Numbered from the stretch's first letter, positions 7,963 to 17,508 are shown. The stretch is 64,000 bases of DNA from Pedobacter sp. MC2016-05 (GCF_026239735.1 NZ_JAPIVT010000015.1:62001-126000); one strand, 5' to 3'. Notes: generated from the sequence alone by a model not told the origin. Translations and numbers: made by a program.

Positions 7963-9387
7963 TTACAACATCGTTTTCTTCCATTTACCTTTCTTGAACA
8001 AGATGAAAGCCGCTAAAGCGATTCCTGCTTCGGCCGTTGGAATGGCAATGAAAACGCCCGTTGGACCCATTTCTAAATACTTAGCCAGAAAGTAAGCCAA
8101 AGGAATCTGGAACAGCCAGAAAGCGAATATGTTGATTTTGGTTGGCGTCCAGGTATCGCCTGCACCGTTAAAAGCACTACTAAATACCATAGCAGCTCCA
8201 TAAATAACAAAACCAATACTTAATATTTTCAAAGCACGACTTGCAATTTCAATCACTTTTACATCGGATGTAAAGAAGGAAGAAAATAAATGGCCACAGG
8301 TTAAAAATACAACACTTACCACAGCCATGAAAATGATGATGTATTTTAACGTTTGGAAAACAGATTTTTCCGCTCTATCAATATGTCCGGCACCCAAATT
8401 CTGTCCAACCAAAGTTGCAGCAGCATTACTTAACCCCCAGGCCGGAAGCATGAAAAACATCATTAATCTTAATGCAGTTTGATAGCCTGCAGAACCTTCA
8501 TCGCCACCAGTTGTTGCAACTAATTCGGCTAAAAATACCCAACTACAACTGGCAATTACGAATTGAAAGATGGCTGGAGCAGCAATTTTAACAATGGCTT
8601 TGATCTGCTCTAAATCAGGAAGGAATTGACTGATCCGGATTTTTAAAGCATTTTTTCCGTTGAATAAATTGTAAACCTGGTAACAAACGCCCAATCCACG
8701 TCCGATTGTTGTTGCAATTGCTGCTCCTGTTAACCCAAATGCTGGAACTGGTCCGAATCCATTGATAAAAATAGGGCAAAGGATGATATTTGCAATGTTC
8801 GCAATCCATAAACTTCGCATCGCGATTGCTGCATTGCCCGCACCTCTAAAAATTCCGTTGATTAAAAATAATAAAACAATGATAACACTTCCGCCCATCA
8901 TAATGCGGACGAAAGTGGTTCCGTGGTTTGCAGTTTCTATTGAAGCGCCCATTAATAGAAGGATATCTCCGGCATAAATTAATCCAGCAATGCTGATTAA
9001 AATGTTAACTGCTACTGCTATCACAATAGTTTGCATACCAGCTTTCGCCGCTGCTTCTGGGTTTTTCTCCCCAATTCTTCTGGCAACAACGGCTGTTGCA
9101 GCCATACTTAAACCAATGGCTAATGAATAAATAATGGTTAAAACCGACTCAGTTAAGCCTACGGTTTGTATGGCGTGGCTACTGTTTTCTAAATGGCCTA
9201 CAAAATATAAATCGACTAAAGCAAATACTGATTCCATGGCCATTTCCAACATCATTGGAATGGCTAATAGAATTATTGCTCGTTTTATACTGATTGAAGT
9301 TAAATCAACTTCGTGGCCTTTTAATGATTGTACAAGTACATCAAAAAAAGATGATAGTTTGCCCTGTGTCTTTACTGACTGTGACAT
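7963..9387 (-). CDS. MATE-family multidrug/cation exporter
   Basis: This inner-membrane exporter would drive out drugs or organic cations using Na+ or H+ gradients. The 474-residue protein has 12 predicted helices in two homologous halves. Recognisable MATE segments include IPMMLEMAMESVFALVDLYF near the N-terminus, TAVVARRIGEKNPEAA after the third helix, and PAWGLSNAAATLVGQNLGAG opening the second half. An N-terminal tail of about 35 residues precedes helix 1. It is a single gene with no linked regulator. The substrate is unknown. Confidence 0.9.
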   Translation of the reverse strand: MSQSVKTQGKLSSFFDVLVQSLKGHEVDLTSISIKRAIILLAIPMMLEMAMESVFALVDLYFVGHLENSSHAIQTVGLTESVLTIIYSLAIGLSMAATAVVARRIGEKNPEAAAKAGMQTIVIAVAVNILISIAGLIYAGDILLLMGASIETANHGTTFVRIMMGGSVIIVLLFLINGIFRGAGNAAIAMRSLWIANIANIILCPIFINGFGPVPAFGLTGAAIATTIGRGLGVCYQVYNLFNGKNALKIRISQFLPDLEQIKAIVKIAAPAIFQFVIASCSWVFLAELVATTGGDEGSAGYQTALRLMMFFMLPAWGLSNAAATLVGQNLGAGHIDRAEKSVFQTLKYIIIFMAVVSVVFLTCGHLFSSFFTSDVKVIEIASRALKILSIGFVIYGAAMVFSSAFNGAGDTWTPTKINIFAFWLFQIPLAYFLAKYLEMGPTGVFIAIPTAEAGIALAAFILFKKGKWKKTML

Positions 9388-10072
9388 ATATATAAAGTAA
9401 ATTATGATGAATAAACCAAAAGATAGGCAGCTAGCTGCACAAATCTTAAATTGAAATGGGAGGGAATCCTCGGTTATTTAAAACCTAAAACGGATTGAAG
9501 ATACTATCATGGTTCTGTTCTTTTTGATAGCTCAAATATAAATAAATTTTTGAATTGTCAATTTTTGATGACTGATATTTAGCAGATTGATTAATTTGTT
9601 TGCCGCGGAAACACGGAAGAGCATGGAATTTTATTTAAACATTTTATTCGCATGCTGAATAAGTGAAGCAATGCGAGATGTCTGTGGGGTTGTCATTCTG
9701 AATACATTGAAAAATCTCGAAGCGATAAAATCCAAACACCAATTTACCCACGGAAAAAGTGAACAATATTTTAGGACAGAAAAACTAGGTTGCGGATTTT
9801 TCGTGCATATCATTGAAGTTTTTACTTTACGTCTTTGCTTGCCTTGCGGCAGGCAGGCGATCCCGATTCTTGATCGATTGAAGCTCCAGAGGAATGCCTT
9901 TGGCACAATGTCATTTGTAATATTTTTTTATTAAAGGAGATTGCTTCGTGCCTCGCAATTACGACAATTTTCAGGTCATTCTCAGAATGAGAGCAATATT
10001 AAAAATTATCATCGGTTTAGCCGTGTATTTCTAAAACGCTAACCTCTCAGCAAGATCGCTCGTTAATCTAAT
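9388..10072. other. Repeat-rich intergenic region, no gene found
   Basis: This 685-base gap holds fragments of dispersed repeats: a copy of the CACGGAAACACGGAA family near 9605-9620, an inverted patch around 9846-9875 (TTGCGGCAGGCAGGCGATCC), and the GATTGCTTCGTGCCTCGCAA element at 9939. Two overlapping frames on opposite strands (9631-9906 and 9671-9934) span the repeats and look accidental. Confidence 0.6.
9939..9963. repeat. Dispersed repeat family A, copy 1
   Basis: The core GATTGCTTCGTGCCTCGCAA followed by TTACG recurs with small changes at 11278, 25428 and, inverted, 35671, always between genes. Confidence 0.7.
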
Positions 10073-10492
10073 CTATATACTATAAGCCTTAATCATTTCT
10101 TCTGTCACTTTCGTTCCGCGGCTGGTGTTTAAATCAATTAACACATAATCGAAGATCCCGTCAGAAGCAACTTTGCCAGTTTTTTTGTTGATGATTTCAA
10201 ACTGAACAGAACAACCTTTATCATGCATGGTTAAAATGCCTGTTCGTATTAACATCAGATCGTTCATTAAAAGCGGACGTTTGAAATTAATATCCACATG
10301 ACTCACCACCCAACCTAAACTCTGCTTGGTGAAATGTTCCCAAGGCATATTATAGAATTTTTCCATTTGCTCGTAACGGGCGGCCAATACATAATCCAGA
10401 TATTTGCTGTTGTGCACATGGTTAAACATGTCTATATCATCAGGACGCACACGTAGCTCGCTTTCGAAAATGCTAAATTGATTCTTTTCCAA
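10073..10492 (-). CDS. Acyl-CoA thioesterase (YbgC/FadM-like, 4HBT hotdog fold)
   Basis: This enzyme probably hydrolyses acyl-CoA thioesters. The 139-residue length is typical of the single-domain hotdog family. The N-terminal motif VRPDDIDMFNHVHNSKYLDY (residues 15-34) carries the catalytic aspartate region (DIDMFNHV) and the conserved NHVHN. VVSHVDINFKRPLLMNDLM follows as the central strand. No signal peptide is seen, so it is cytosolic. It is a single gene reading away from repeat-rich DNA. The chain-length preference is unknown. Confidence 0.85.
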   Translation of the reverse strand: MEKNQFSIFESELRVRPDDIDMFNHVHNSKYLDYVLAARYEQMEKFYNMPWEHFTKQSLGWVVSHVDINFKRPLLMNDLMLIRTGILTMHDKGCSVQFEIINKKTGKVASDGIFDYVLIDLNTSRGTKVTEEMIKAYSI

Positions 10493-10564
10493 GGGTAATT
10501 GTTTTGTGCAAAAATAGGGTTTTTAATATTAGATGCATTTTAAGTTTTTGTGTAATTTTAAATT

Positions 10565-10776
10565 ATGGGTCGATTGAAAATATATCATTCGGATGTTGCT
10601 AGGGAAGAAATCGTGAAGTTAAATTTTTATCTCTTTCAGCAGAAGACAGATTTTTTGAATTGGTTAAACTTAATAAGTTAGCTGTTTTAATGAATGGAGG
10701 AAAACCTCTCAAAGCCCCTCAAGGAAAAGGGATTTTGATTCGTAAATCAAATCTTATAGATAATAAGTACTACTAG
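10565..10776 (+). pseudogene. Frameshifted small gene of unknown family
   Basis: Translation begins MGRLKIYHSDVAREEI and goes out of frame near 10610-10620. In another frame it continues KFLSLSAEDRFFELVKLNKL and ends at TAG 10774-10776, in total about 70 residues. The pieces resemble short Bacteroidota proteins (start MGRLK.., then SLSPEER-like) that usually sit beside nucleotidyltransferase genes. No partner gene is present here. One single-base change explains the break. The assignment is from pattern memory and is tentative. Confidence 0.45.
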
Positions 10777-10838
10777 TTAGAGCTGTTAAATGTTGTTAAA
10801 GTTTTGTTTATACATACTTAAATGTGTTTTTTAGTGAA

Positions 10839-11225
10839 ATGAAGAAAAACCTCTCGCTTGTTTTAACTTCTATCACACTTATTTTAAATTCTTCTTCTTT
10901 TGCTCAATCCATTATATCGGGAAAAGTTAAGAATAAACAAAGTGAAACGATTCCATATGCGAATATTGGGATGAAAAGGGGCAAGTTGGAACTGTAAGTA
11001 TGGATGATGGAAGATTTAGTATTTTAATTCCAGATTCACTACTTAATGATTCTCTTACTTTTTCCAGCATTGGATTTAAAGATAAGAGTTATCTTATTAG
11101 TTCACTTAAGAATAAAACTAGTGTAGATATTATTCTTGAAAAAAAAATTATTTCAGTTTTCTGAAGTTAAAATAACTAATAAAAAGTTAAAGCAATATAA
11201 GCTTGGAATAACAGGCAGACCTTAA
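10839..11225 (+). pseudogene. Decayed carboxypeptidase-regulatory-like domain protein
   Basis: The start encodes a signal peptide (MKKNLSLVLTSITLILNSSS, then FAQS) and the first strand of a CarboxypepD_reg-like beta domain (SGKVKNKQSETIPYANIGMK). Frame is lost near 10975-10985. The next frame reads GTVSMDDGRFSILIPDSLLN and LTFSSIGFKDKSYLI, then loses frame again at a run of nine A (11139-11147). The last frame gives FSEVKITNKKLKQYKLGITG and stops at 11225. Intact relatives are longer, so the gene is both frameshifted and truncated. It is certainly non-functional as read, unless the shifts are sequencing errors. Confidence 0.7.
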
Positions 11226-11277
11226 GTTCCCTAAACCCGACTTAGCGGAAATACTTTTTGCAACACTTGCTGAATGA

Positions 11278-11309
11278 GATTGCTTCGTCGTTCCTCCTCG
11301 CAAAGACGA
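11278..11309. repeat. Dispersed repeat family A, copy 2 (diverged)
   Basis: GATTGCTTCGTCGTTCCTCC followed by TCGCAAAGACG is a diverged copy of the element at 9939, 25428 and 35671. It lies between the decayed gene and rpsO. Confidence 0.6.
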
Positions 11310-11434
11310 CAAAAGGAGTACTATAGGCAAAAAGATTGCAGCGAGGGCGGGAGTGTAGCAACCGATTAAAACTGCAATCTTCTTTCCAAATTCTAAACCC
11401 AGTAAATGAGCCGTTTAACTATCTTGTAATTACA

Positions 11435-11466
11435 CTTGCTAGTTATCAAAAATAGCTTTATCTTTG
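11435..11466 (+). promoter_or_regulatory. Promoter of rpsO
   Basis: CTTG (11435-11438), a 20-base spacer and TATCTTTG (11459-11466) fit the Bacteroidota consensus TTTG-N19/20-TAnnTTTG. Transcription would begin near 11472. Confidence 0.7.
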
Positions 11467-11471
11467 CGGCA

Positions 11472-11493
11472 TTCCAAAGGAATCCTTTTGGAA
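11472..11493 (+). promoter_or_regulatory. Hairpin at the 5' end of the rpsO transcript
   Basis: TTCCAAAGGA and TCCTTTTGGAA pair with a single bulge and a tight loop, right at the predicted transcript start and about 40 bases before rpsO. It could stabilise the mRNA or bind S15 as an autoregulatory leader, as S15 does in other bacteria by different structures. The function is inferred. Confidence 0.4.
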
Positions 11494-11532
11494 CAATTAA
11501 TTAATTTTTATTGCTTTAATATTATTCAAGAA

Positions 11533-11817
11533 ATGTATTTAAGTCCAGAAAAGAAAGCCGAAATCTTTAAACAACACGGCGAAGTAGAAACCAACACTGG
11601 TTCTGCTGAAGGTCAAGTAGCGTTATTTACATACCGTATTGCGCACTTAACAGAACACTTAAAGAAAAATCGTAAAGATTTCTCTACTCAGTTGTCACTT
11701 CAAAAATTAGTAGGTAAACGCCGCGGTATTTTGGCTTACCTATACAAAAAAGATATTGAGCGCTACCGTGCTATCATTAAAGCTTTATCGCTTCGTGATA
11801 TCATCAAACAAAAATAA
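11533..11817 (+). CDS. rpsO: 30S ribosomal protein S15
   Basis: S15 binds 16S rRNA early in 30S subunit assembly and forms a bridge to the 50S subunit. The 94-residue product has the family signature GSAEGQVALFTYRIAHLTEH (residues 24-43) and LQKLVGKRRGILAYL. ATG 11533 gives the normal length. An upstream extension to 11464 would start before the predicted promoter ends and is rejected. It is followed by a terminator and then pnp, the classic rpsO-pnp order, although pnp seems to have room for its own promoter. Confidence 0.97.
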   Translation: MYLSPEKKAEIFKQHGEVETNTGSAEGQVALFTYRIAHLTEHLKKNRKDFSTQLSLQKLVGKRRGILAYLYKKDIERYRAIIKALSLRDIIKQK

Positions 11818-11833
11818 GCGAATTTTATCAACG

Positions 11834-11861
11834 AAAGCCATTCTTTAGAGAATGGCTTTTT
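11834..11861 (+). terminator. Terminator after rpsO
   Basis: The hairpin AAAGCCATTCT / AGAATGGCTTT with a 4-base loop is followed by T residues, 17 bases after the rpsO stop. Confidence 0.85.
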
Positions 11862-11993
11862 ACGTTTCCTGTTAAATATTTTAACGGGATTTATTATAGA
11901 TAGGTGTTTTAATCTTATCTTCGTTTGCAAAAACAAAAACATATATAAACAACGGTGTGTAGAAAGAGGAAAACACACCATAATTCTATTTAA

Positions 11994-14129
11994 ATGAATG
12001 TAATAAAAAAATCGTTCGATTTGGGCGATGGCAGAATTGTAGAAATCGAAACAGGGAAATTGGCTAAGCAAGCTGATGGTTCGGTGGTGGTAAAAATGGG
12101 CGATACGATGTTGTTAGCAACAGTTGTATCTACGGTTGGCGCTAAACCAGGTACTGATTTTTTACCTTTATCGGTTGATTATCAAGAGAAATATGCAGCT
12201 ACTGGTCGTATTCCAGGTGGCTTTTTACGCCGCGAGGCAAGATTATCTGATTACGAGGTTTTAATATCTCGTTTGGTTGACAGAGCTTTACGCCCAATGT
12301 TCCCTTCTGATTATCACTCTGATACACAGGTGATGATTTCATTAATTTCTGCTGATAAAAATATAATGCCGGATTGTTTAGCTGGTTTAGCAGCATCTGC
12401 GGCTTTATCAGTTTCTGATATTCCTTTTAACGGTCCTATTTCTGAAGTACGTGTTGCCAAAATTGATGGCAAATTGGTAATCAATCCATATGCTAGCGAT
12501 TTAGAGCGTGCAACTTTAGAATTTATGGTTGCTGGTTCGGCTAACGATATTGGAATGGTTGAAGGCGAATGTGATGAAATTCAAGAAGATGAAATGGTTG
12601 AGGCTTTAAAATTTGCACATGATGCAATTAAAGTTCAATGTGCAATTCAGGTTGAGTTAACTGAGGCTACTGGTAAAACTGTAAAACGCGAATATAGCCA
12701 TGAAGACCATGATGCTGATTTGAAAGCCAAGGTTTATGCTGATACTTATAATAAAGTTTACGCAGTTGCGAAATCTGGTTCGAACAAAGATGAGCGTAAA
12801 GTTGGTTTCACTGCAATTATTAATGAATTTTTCGAGGCAATGCCAGAAGATACTGCAGATTTAACTAAGGCAATGGCTAAACATTATTATCATGATGTTC
12901 AGTATGATGCCATCAGAAATCTTTTGTTAGATGAAGGTATTCGTTTGGATGGTCGTAAGACTACTGAAATTCGTCCAATTTGGAGTGAAGTTGGTTATTT
13001 ACCTGCTGCTCACGGTTCGGCTGTATTTACACGTGGCGAAACTCAATCGTTAACATCAGTTACTTTAGGTAGCAAAGATGATGAGCAGATGATTGATGGT
13101 GCTTTCTTTAATGGTTACCAAAAATTCTTATTGCACTATAACTTCCCTGGTTTCTCAACTGGAGAGGTTAGACCGAACAGAGGTGCTGGTCGCCGCGAAA
13201 TTGGTCACGGTGCTTTAGCACAGCGGTCGTTGAAAAAAGTTTTACCTCAAGGTGAAGCTAATCCATATACTATCCGTATTGTTTCTGATATTTTAGAATC
13301 TAACGGTTCATCATCAATGGCAACTGTTTGCGCTGGTACGCTAGCATTAATGGATGCTGGTATCAAAATTAAATCGCCGGTTTCTGGGATCGCAATGGGT
13401 TTAATTACTGATGAGAAGACTGGTAAATATGCAATTCTTTCTGATATTTTAGGTGATGAAGATCACTTAGGCGATATGGATTTTAAAGTAACGGGTACAG
13501 AAAATGGTATTGTTGCTTGTCAAATGGATTTAAAAATCAATGGCTTATCGTACGAAGTATTAACTAAAGCTTTATTACAAGCTAAAGAAGGTCGTTTACA
13601 CATCTTAAACGAGATGAGGAAAACGATTGCTCAGCCTAATGAAGATATGAAGCCACATGCTCCACGTATCGTTTCGATCACTATTGAGAAAGAATTCATC
13701 GGTGCAATTATCGGCCCTGGAGGTAAAATTATCCAAGAAATGCAACGGGAAACTGGCGCTTCAATCTCTATCGAAGAAGTTGATGGTAGAGGTATCGTTG
13801 AAATTTTTGCTGATAATAAAGCTGCAATTGATGCTGCTGTAACCCGTATCCGTAACATCGTAGCTAAGCCAGAAATTGGTGAAGTTTACCAAGGTAAAGT
13901 AAAATCCATTATGCCATTTGGTGCATTTGTTGAGGTTATGCCAGGTAAGGATGGTTTATTACACATCTCTGAAATTTCATGGGAACGTTTAGAAACGATG
14001 GACGGTGTATTAAAAGAAGGTGATAAAATCGAGGTTAAATTATTAGACATCGATAAGCAAGGTAAAATGAAACTTTCTCGTAAAGTTTTATTGCCAAGGC
14101 CAGAAAAGCCAGCTGCGCCACAAGCGTAG
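11994..14129 (+). CDS. pnp: Polyribonucleotide nucleotidyltransferase (PNPase)
   Basis: PNPase degrades RNA 3' to 5' using phosphate, and can add tails in reverse. The 711-residue length is normal. Two RNase PH-like halves come first. The second contains GYQKFLLHYNFPGFSTGEV and the active-site segment SDILGDEDHLGDMDFKVTGT (about 480-499). A KH domain with the GPGGK loop lies near residue 572, and an S1 domain with MPFGAFVEVMPGKDGLLHIS lies near 640. The C-terminus is short and lacks an RNase E-binding extension. It lies downstream of rpsO. Confidence 0.98.
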   Translation: MNVIKKSFDLGDGRIVEIETGKLAKQADGSVVVKMGDTMLLATVVSTVGAKPGTDFLPLSVDYQEKYAATGRIPGGFLRREARLSDYEVLISRLVDRALRPMFPSDYHSDTQVMISLISADKNIMPDCLAGLAASAALSVSDIPFNGPISEVRVAKIDGKLVINPYASDLERATLEFMVAGSANDIGMVEGECDEIQEDEMVEALKFAHDAIKVQCAIQVELTEATGKTVKREYSHEDHDADLKAKVYADTYNKVYAVAKSGSNKDERKVGFTAIINEFFEAMPEDTADLTKAMAKHYYHDVQYDAIRNLLLDEGIRLDGRKTTEIRPIWSEVGYLPAAHGSAVFTRGETQSLTSVTLGSKDDEQMIDGAFFNGYQKFLLHYNFPGFSTGEVRPNRGAGRREIGHGALAQRSLKKVLPQGEANPYTIRIVSDILESNGSSSMATVCAGTLALMDAGIKIKSPVSGIAMGLITDEKTGKYAILSDILGDEDHLGDMDFKVTGTENGIVACQMDLKINGLSYEVLTKALLQAKEGRLHILNEMRKTIAQPNEDMKPHAPRIVSITIEKEFIGAIIGPGGKIIQEMQRETGASISIEEVDGRGIVEIFADNKAAIDAAVTRIRNIVAKPEIGEVYQGKVKSIMPFGAFVEVMPGKDGLLHISEISWERLETMDGVLKEGDKIEVKLLDIDKQGKMKLSRKVLLPRPEKPAAPQA

Positions 14130-14141
14130 ATAGAGTTTGTT

Positions 14142-14164
14142 GTCATCCTGAGCTTGTCGAAGGA
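14142..14164. repeat. Intergenic repeat GTCATCCTGAGCTTGTCGAA
   Basis: This short sequence is a form I recall as very widespread between genes in many bacterial genomes. Only one copy is seen in this window, just after pnp. Confidence 0.4.
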
Positions 14165-14177
14165 TAAATATTATTCA

Positions 14178-14207
14178 CCCTTTCAGTTTCGGCTGAAAGG
14201 GTTTTTT
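14178..14207 (+). terminator. Terminator after pnp
   Basis: The hairpin CCCTTTCAG / CTGAAAGGG with a 6-base loop is followed by six T. Confidence 0.85.
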
Positions 14208-14236
14208 GTTTATTGCTAATTCTATATCTTTATCCT

Positions 14237-14908
14237 ATGAAATACATCATTGCCCCATCCATACTTTCTGCCGATTTTGGCAATTTACAACGCGATCTCG
14301 AAATGATAAATCAAAGTGAAGCCGATTGGTTTCATGTTGATGTGATGGATGGTGTTTTTGTGCCCAATATTTCTTTTGGTTTCCCTGTTATGGCAGCTGT
14401 TAAAAAACATGCAACAAAACCTTTGGATGTTCATTTAATGATTGTTAACCCTGACAAATTTATTCCTGAGTTTGCGAAAGCTGGTGCAGATAGAATTACT
14501 GTTCACTATGAAGCTTGCACTCATTTGCATAGAACTATTCAGCTTATTAAAGCATCAGGATGCAAAGCTGGTGTAGCTTTAAACCCGCATACGCCAATGA
14601 ACTTATTACAAGATGTAATTGAAGACTTAGATCTAGTGTTGATCATGTCCGTAAATCCAGGTTTTGGCGGACAGGCATTTATACACAATACTTATAAGAA
14701 AATTCAGGATTTAAAACGTTTAATTCAAGGGGTAAATGAGGAATTGATTATAGAAGTTGATGGCGGCGTAGGATTATCCAATCTGGCATCATTAGTTGCG
14801 GCTGGTGCTAATGCTTTTGTCGCTGGAAACGCCATTTTTGCAGATGGAAACCCAACTGAAATGATTTCTAAAATGAAAAGTTTAACAACCACTGGTATCA
14901 GTATTTAA
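14237..14908 (+). CDS. rpe: Ribulose-phosphate 3-epimerase
   Basis: This enzyme interconverts ribulose 5-phosphate and xylulose 5-phosphate in the pentose phosphate pathway. The 223-residue TIM barrel has the family segments APSILSADFGNL at the start, DVMDGVFVPNISFG (metal-binding Asp and phosphate contacts), DVHLMI and MSVNPGFGGQAF, and ends with the phosphate-binding VAGNAIF. I chose ATG 14237 because the usual first residues KYIIAPSIL follow it. An upstream in-frame ATG would add eight unlikely residues. It is a single gene, unlinked to the other pentose phosphate genes near 55-59 kb. Confidence 0.96.
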   Translation: MKYIIAPSILSADFGNLQRDLEMINQSEADWFHVDVMDGVFVPNISFGFPVMAAVKKHATKPLDVHLMIVNPDKFIPEFAKAGADRITVHYEACTHLHRTIQLIKASGCKAGVALNPHTPMNLLQDVIEDLDLVLIMSVNPGFGGQAFIHNTYKKIQDLKRLIQGVNEELIIEVDGGVGLSNLASLVAAGANAFVAGNAIFADGNPTEMISKMKSLTTTGISI

Positions 14909-14910
14909 AA

Positions 14911-15058
14911 TTTTAACCACAGATAAAAAGGATGAACGCAGATAAAGATGTAAAAACAAACCATCGGGCACAGAAACACTGAAATCACTGAAAGTTAATT
15001 CCGTGTCAATCCGTGTTTCCGTGGCAACAAAATTCTGTATGCATCTGTGGTAAAAATT
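14911..15058. repeat. Imperfect inverted-repeat element of about 148 bases
   Basis: Arms TTTTAACCACAGAT (14911-14924) and ATCTGTGGTAAAAA (15042-15055) are inverted copies enclosing CCGTGTTTCCGTGGCAA (15011-15027). The inner core recurs, inverted, at 21080-21132 and partly near 9605. There is no coding capacity. It resembles a palindromic REP or MITE-like unit. Confidence 0.55.
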
Positions 15059-15081
15059 AACCAAAATCTCTACGCTAACCA

Positions 15082-17508
15082 ATGCTCAAATTTCAGCTAT
15101 TTCTTTTCCTTTTAATTGCTGGTTGCAGTTTAGCTATTGCTCAGCCGCAGGTTAGGATTTCGGGGATAGTTTACAACGAAGAAAAGTTGCCATTGTCGCA
15201 AGTTACCGTTATCGTTTTAGGCCAGGCGCAATCTACCGTAACCGATGAACTTGGCATCTATACCATCTATTCGAAATCACGAACATTTAGTATCAAATAT
15301 TCCTTGCTCGGATACCGGCCACAAACCTTGAAGTTTAATGAACGTTCGGGTGCTAGAATTGCTCAAACAGTAAAGTTAGTTGCCAATATTAATGAGTTAG
15401 AACAAGTAAACATCACTAATAAACAAAATCAGCTGAGCAATACCACCACAATTAATATTGCAGATATTGCTTCCATGCCTTTGGTTTCAGGAAACTTCGA
15501 AACCATGCTTAAAACTCTGCCTGGCGTTTCAACAAACAATGAATTAAGCGCACAATACAGTGTTAGAGGTGGAAATTTCGATGAAAATCTCATTTATATT
15601 AATGATGTTGAAATAAACCGACCCGTTTTAATTCGCAACGGTCAACAGGAGGGGCTTAGTTTTATAAATTCAGAACTGGTTAGCAAGGCAAAATTTTCAG
15701 CAGGTGGTTTTGAGGCAAAATATGGCAATAAACTTTCGTCTGTCTTGGATATTAGATACGATAAGCCTGATAGTAACCAAACCATTTTAAGTACAAGTCT
15801 TCTAAACACTTCTTTAACAGCAAAGCGGATTTTTAAGCATAGCTTTTTGCTGGCTGGTTTACGGTATAAAAATAATTCAAGTGTACTGATTAAACAAGAT
15901 GAAAAGGGTAGTTACAATCCTAATTTTGCCGACGCACAGTTAATGTACCAGTACGATTTCTCATCAAAATTTAACATAAATGTTTTGGGGAATCTGAATT
16001 TAGGCCAGTTTAAACTGGAGCCTACTAACCGCGAAACTCAATTTGGGTCGTTAAATACCACACTTCGTCTGGATGTTGATTATACCGGGCAGGAAATTGA
16101 TGACTATCAAACTTTAGGAACAGCGGTTACGGCAACTTATTCTCCCAAACCCAATCTGGTGATTAAGTTCATAAATAGCTACTTCAATACTATAGAAAGG
16201 GAACGATTTGATATAGATGGAAGTTATATTTTTGATGAAGTTGACAATACTTTCCCTGTAGAAAATTTCGGTCCAGTTACTAAAAACAAAGGGATTGGAA
16301 GTTATTACAATTATGGTCGCAATAGCTTGAATACCCAGGTTTTTGCCTCAGAAATTAAAGTGGATCAAAATTTCGATAACCACGTTTTTTCCTGGGGATT
16401 GAAGTTTGACAAATCTAAATATGATGATCGCTTAAATGAATACAACTATATTGATTCTGCAGGATATATTTTATCTAATCGTTCAAAAAACATCGAATTA
16501 CAAAATGTCATCAACGTAGAGAATAACATCGACATTAAAAATTATAGTGCTTATATCCAGGATAGTTATTCGCTTTCAAATTATGCAGAACTTCAGCTTG
16601 GTGCCCGTGCAACCTATAGTTCATTAAGTAAACAACTGTTGATTAGTCCGAGGTTATTGATTGCTTATCGCCCCAACTCAAATAATAAAATTTTAAGGTT
16701 TACAGCTGGGGTTTACAAGCAGCCGCCATCGTACCGAACCATTCGCGATTTTACAGGCCAGCTGAATATCAACCAAAAGGCACAAAGTTCTTATAACACA
16801 TCTGTAGGTTACGATTATGCTTTCGATGCTTTTGGAACGCGGTTAAAGTTCACTTCTGAAGCATATTTCAAATATTCGGATAGATTAATACCATACAAAA
16901 TCGACAATCTGCGTATTAAATACTTGGCCAACGAAGTTTCACGGGGTTATGCATATGGTGCTGATTTTAGTATTGGCGGCGAGTTTGTAAAAGATCTGGT
17001 TTCTTATTTCCGTATGTCGGTGATGCATGCCAATGAAGATCTTATCGGAGATAGCTATATTCAAAATGGAGAAACGATTTATCCAGGTTTCTTAAAACGC
17101 CCAACCGATCAGAGACTAAACTTTTCTATCTTCTTTCAGGATAAACTGTTAAATAGTCCAACCTACAAAGTCCACCTAAACGCCCTTTACGGCTCTCGGT
17201 TGCCAATTGGTCCATCGCAAACGCCGCGTTATTTGGATAAGTTTTATGTTCCATCTTATAAGCGGGTTGATATTGGTTTCTCCAAAGATCTCCTCGACGA
17301 TGCGGCGATTCACAAGCCGAGGTTTCTGGATAAAAACTTCAGCTCTGTCATGCTTTTCTTCGAGGTATTTAATATGTTGAACATCGATAATACTGTATCG
17401 TATCTGTGGTTGAAAGACGTGGATAATGTGCAGTACGCAATTCCAAATTATTTAACCGGCAGGCAGTTTAACCTGAAGTTAATCGTGAAGTTGAAAAACA
17501 ATCCATAA
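15082..17508 (+). CDS. TonB-dependent outer-membrane receptor with N-terminal carboxypeptidase-like domain
   Basis: This is an outer-membrane active transporter energised by TonB. A signal peptide (about residues 1-20, ending AIAQ) precedes a CarboxypepD_reg-like domain (about 24-100). The plug follows, with MLKTLPGVSTNNELSAQYSV and RGGNFDENLIYINDVEINRP (about 140-180), and then a 22-strand beta-barrel type C-terminus. At 808 residues it is shorter than SusC-type receptors, and no SusD partner follows. The substrate is unknown, with a siderophore, cobalamin or peptide all possible. It is a single gene that starts just after the inverted-repeat element. Confidence 0.9.
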   Translation: MLKFQLFLFLLIAGCSLAIAQPQVRISGIVYNEEKLPLSQVTVIVLGQAQSTVTDELGIYTIYSKSRTFSIKYSLLGYRPQTLKFNERSGARIAQTVKLVANINELEQVNITNKQNQLSNTTTINIADIASMPLVSGNFETMLKTLPGVSTNNELSAQYSVRGGNFDENLIYINDVEINRPVLIRNGQQEGLSFINSELVSKAKFSAGGFEAKYGNKLSSVLDIRYDKPDSNQTILSTSLLNTSLTAKRIFKHSFLLAGLRYKNNSSVLIKQDEKGSYNPNFADAQLMYQYDFSSKFNINVLGNLNLGQFKLEPTNRETQFGSLNTTLRLDVDYTGQEIDDYQTLGTAVTATYSPKPNLVIKFINSYFNTIERERFDIDGSYIFDEVDNTFPVENFGPVTKNKGIGSYYNYGRNSLNTQVFASEIKVDQNFDNHVFSWGLKFDKSKYDDRLNEYNYIDSAGYILSNRSKNIELQNVINVENNIDIKNYSAYIQDSYSLSNYAELQLGARATYSSLSKQLLISPRLLIAYRPNSNNKILRFTAGVYKQPPSYRTIRDFTGQLNINQKAQSSYNTSVGYDYAFDAFGTRLKFTSEAYFKYSDRLIPYKIDNLRIKYLANEVSRGYAYGADFSIGGEFVKDLVSYFRMSVMHANEDLIGDSYIQNGETIYPGFLKRPTDQRLNFSIFFQDKLLNSPTYKVHLNALYGSRLPIGPSQTPRYLDKFYVPSYKRVDIGFSKDLLDDAAIHKPRFLDKNFSSVMLFFEVFNMLNIDNTVSYLWLKDVDNVQYAIPNYLTGRQFNLKLIVKLKNNP

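Noticed and set aside
9631..9934. Two overlapping open frames on opposite strands in the gap after the MATE gene
   Set aside because: They cross dispersed-repeat sequence, have no protein-like pattern, and lack a start signal.
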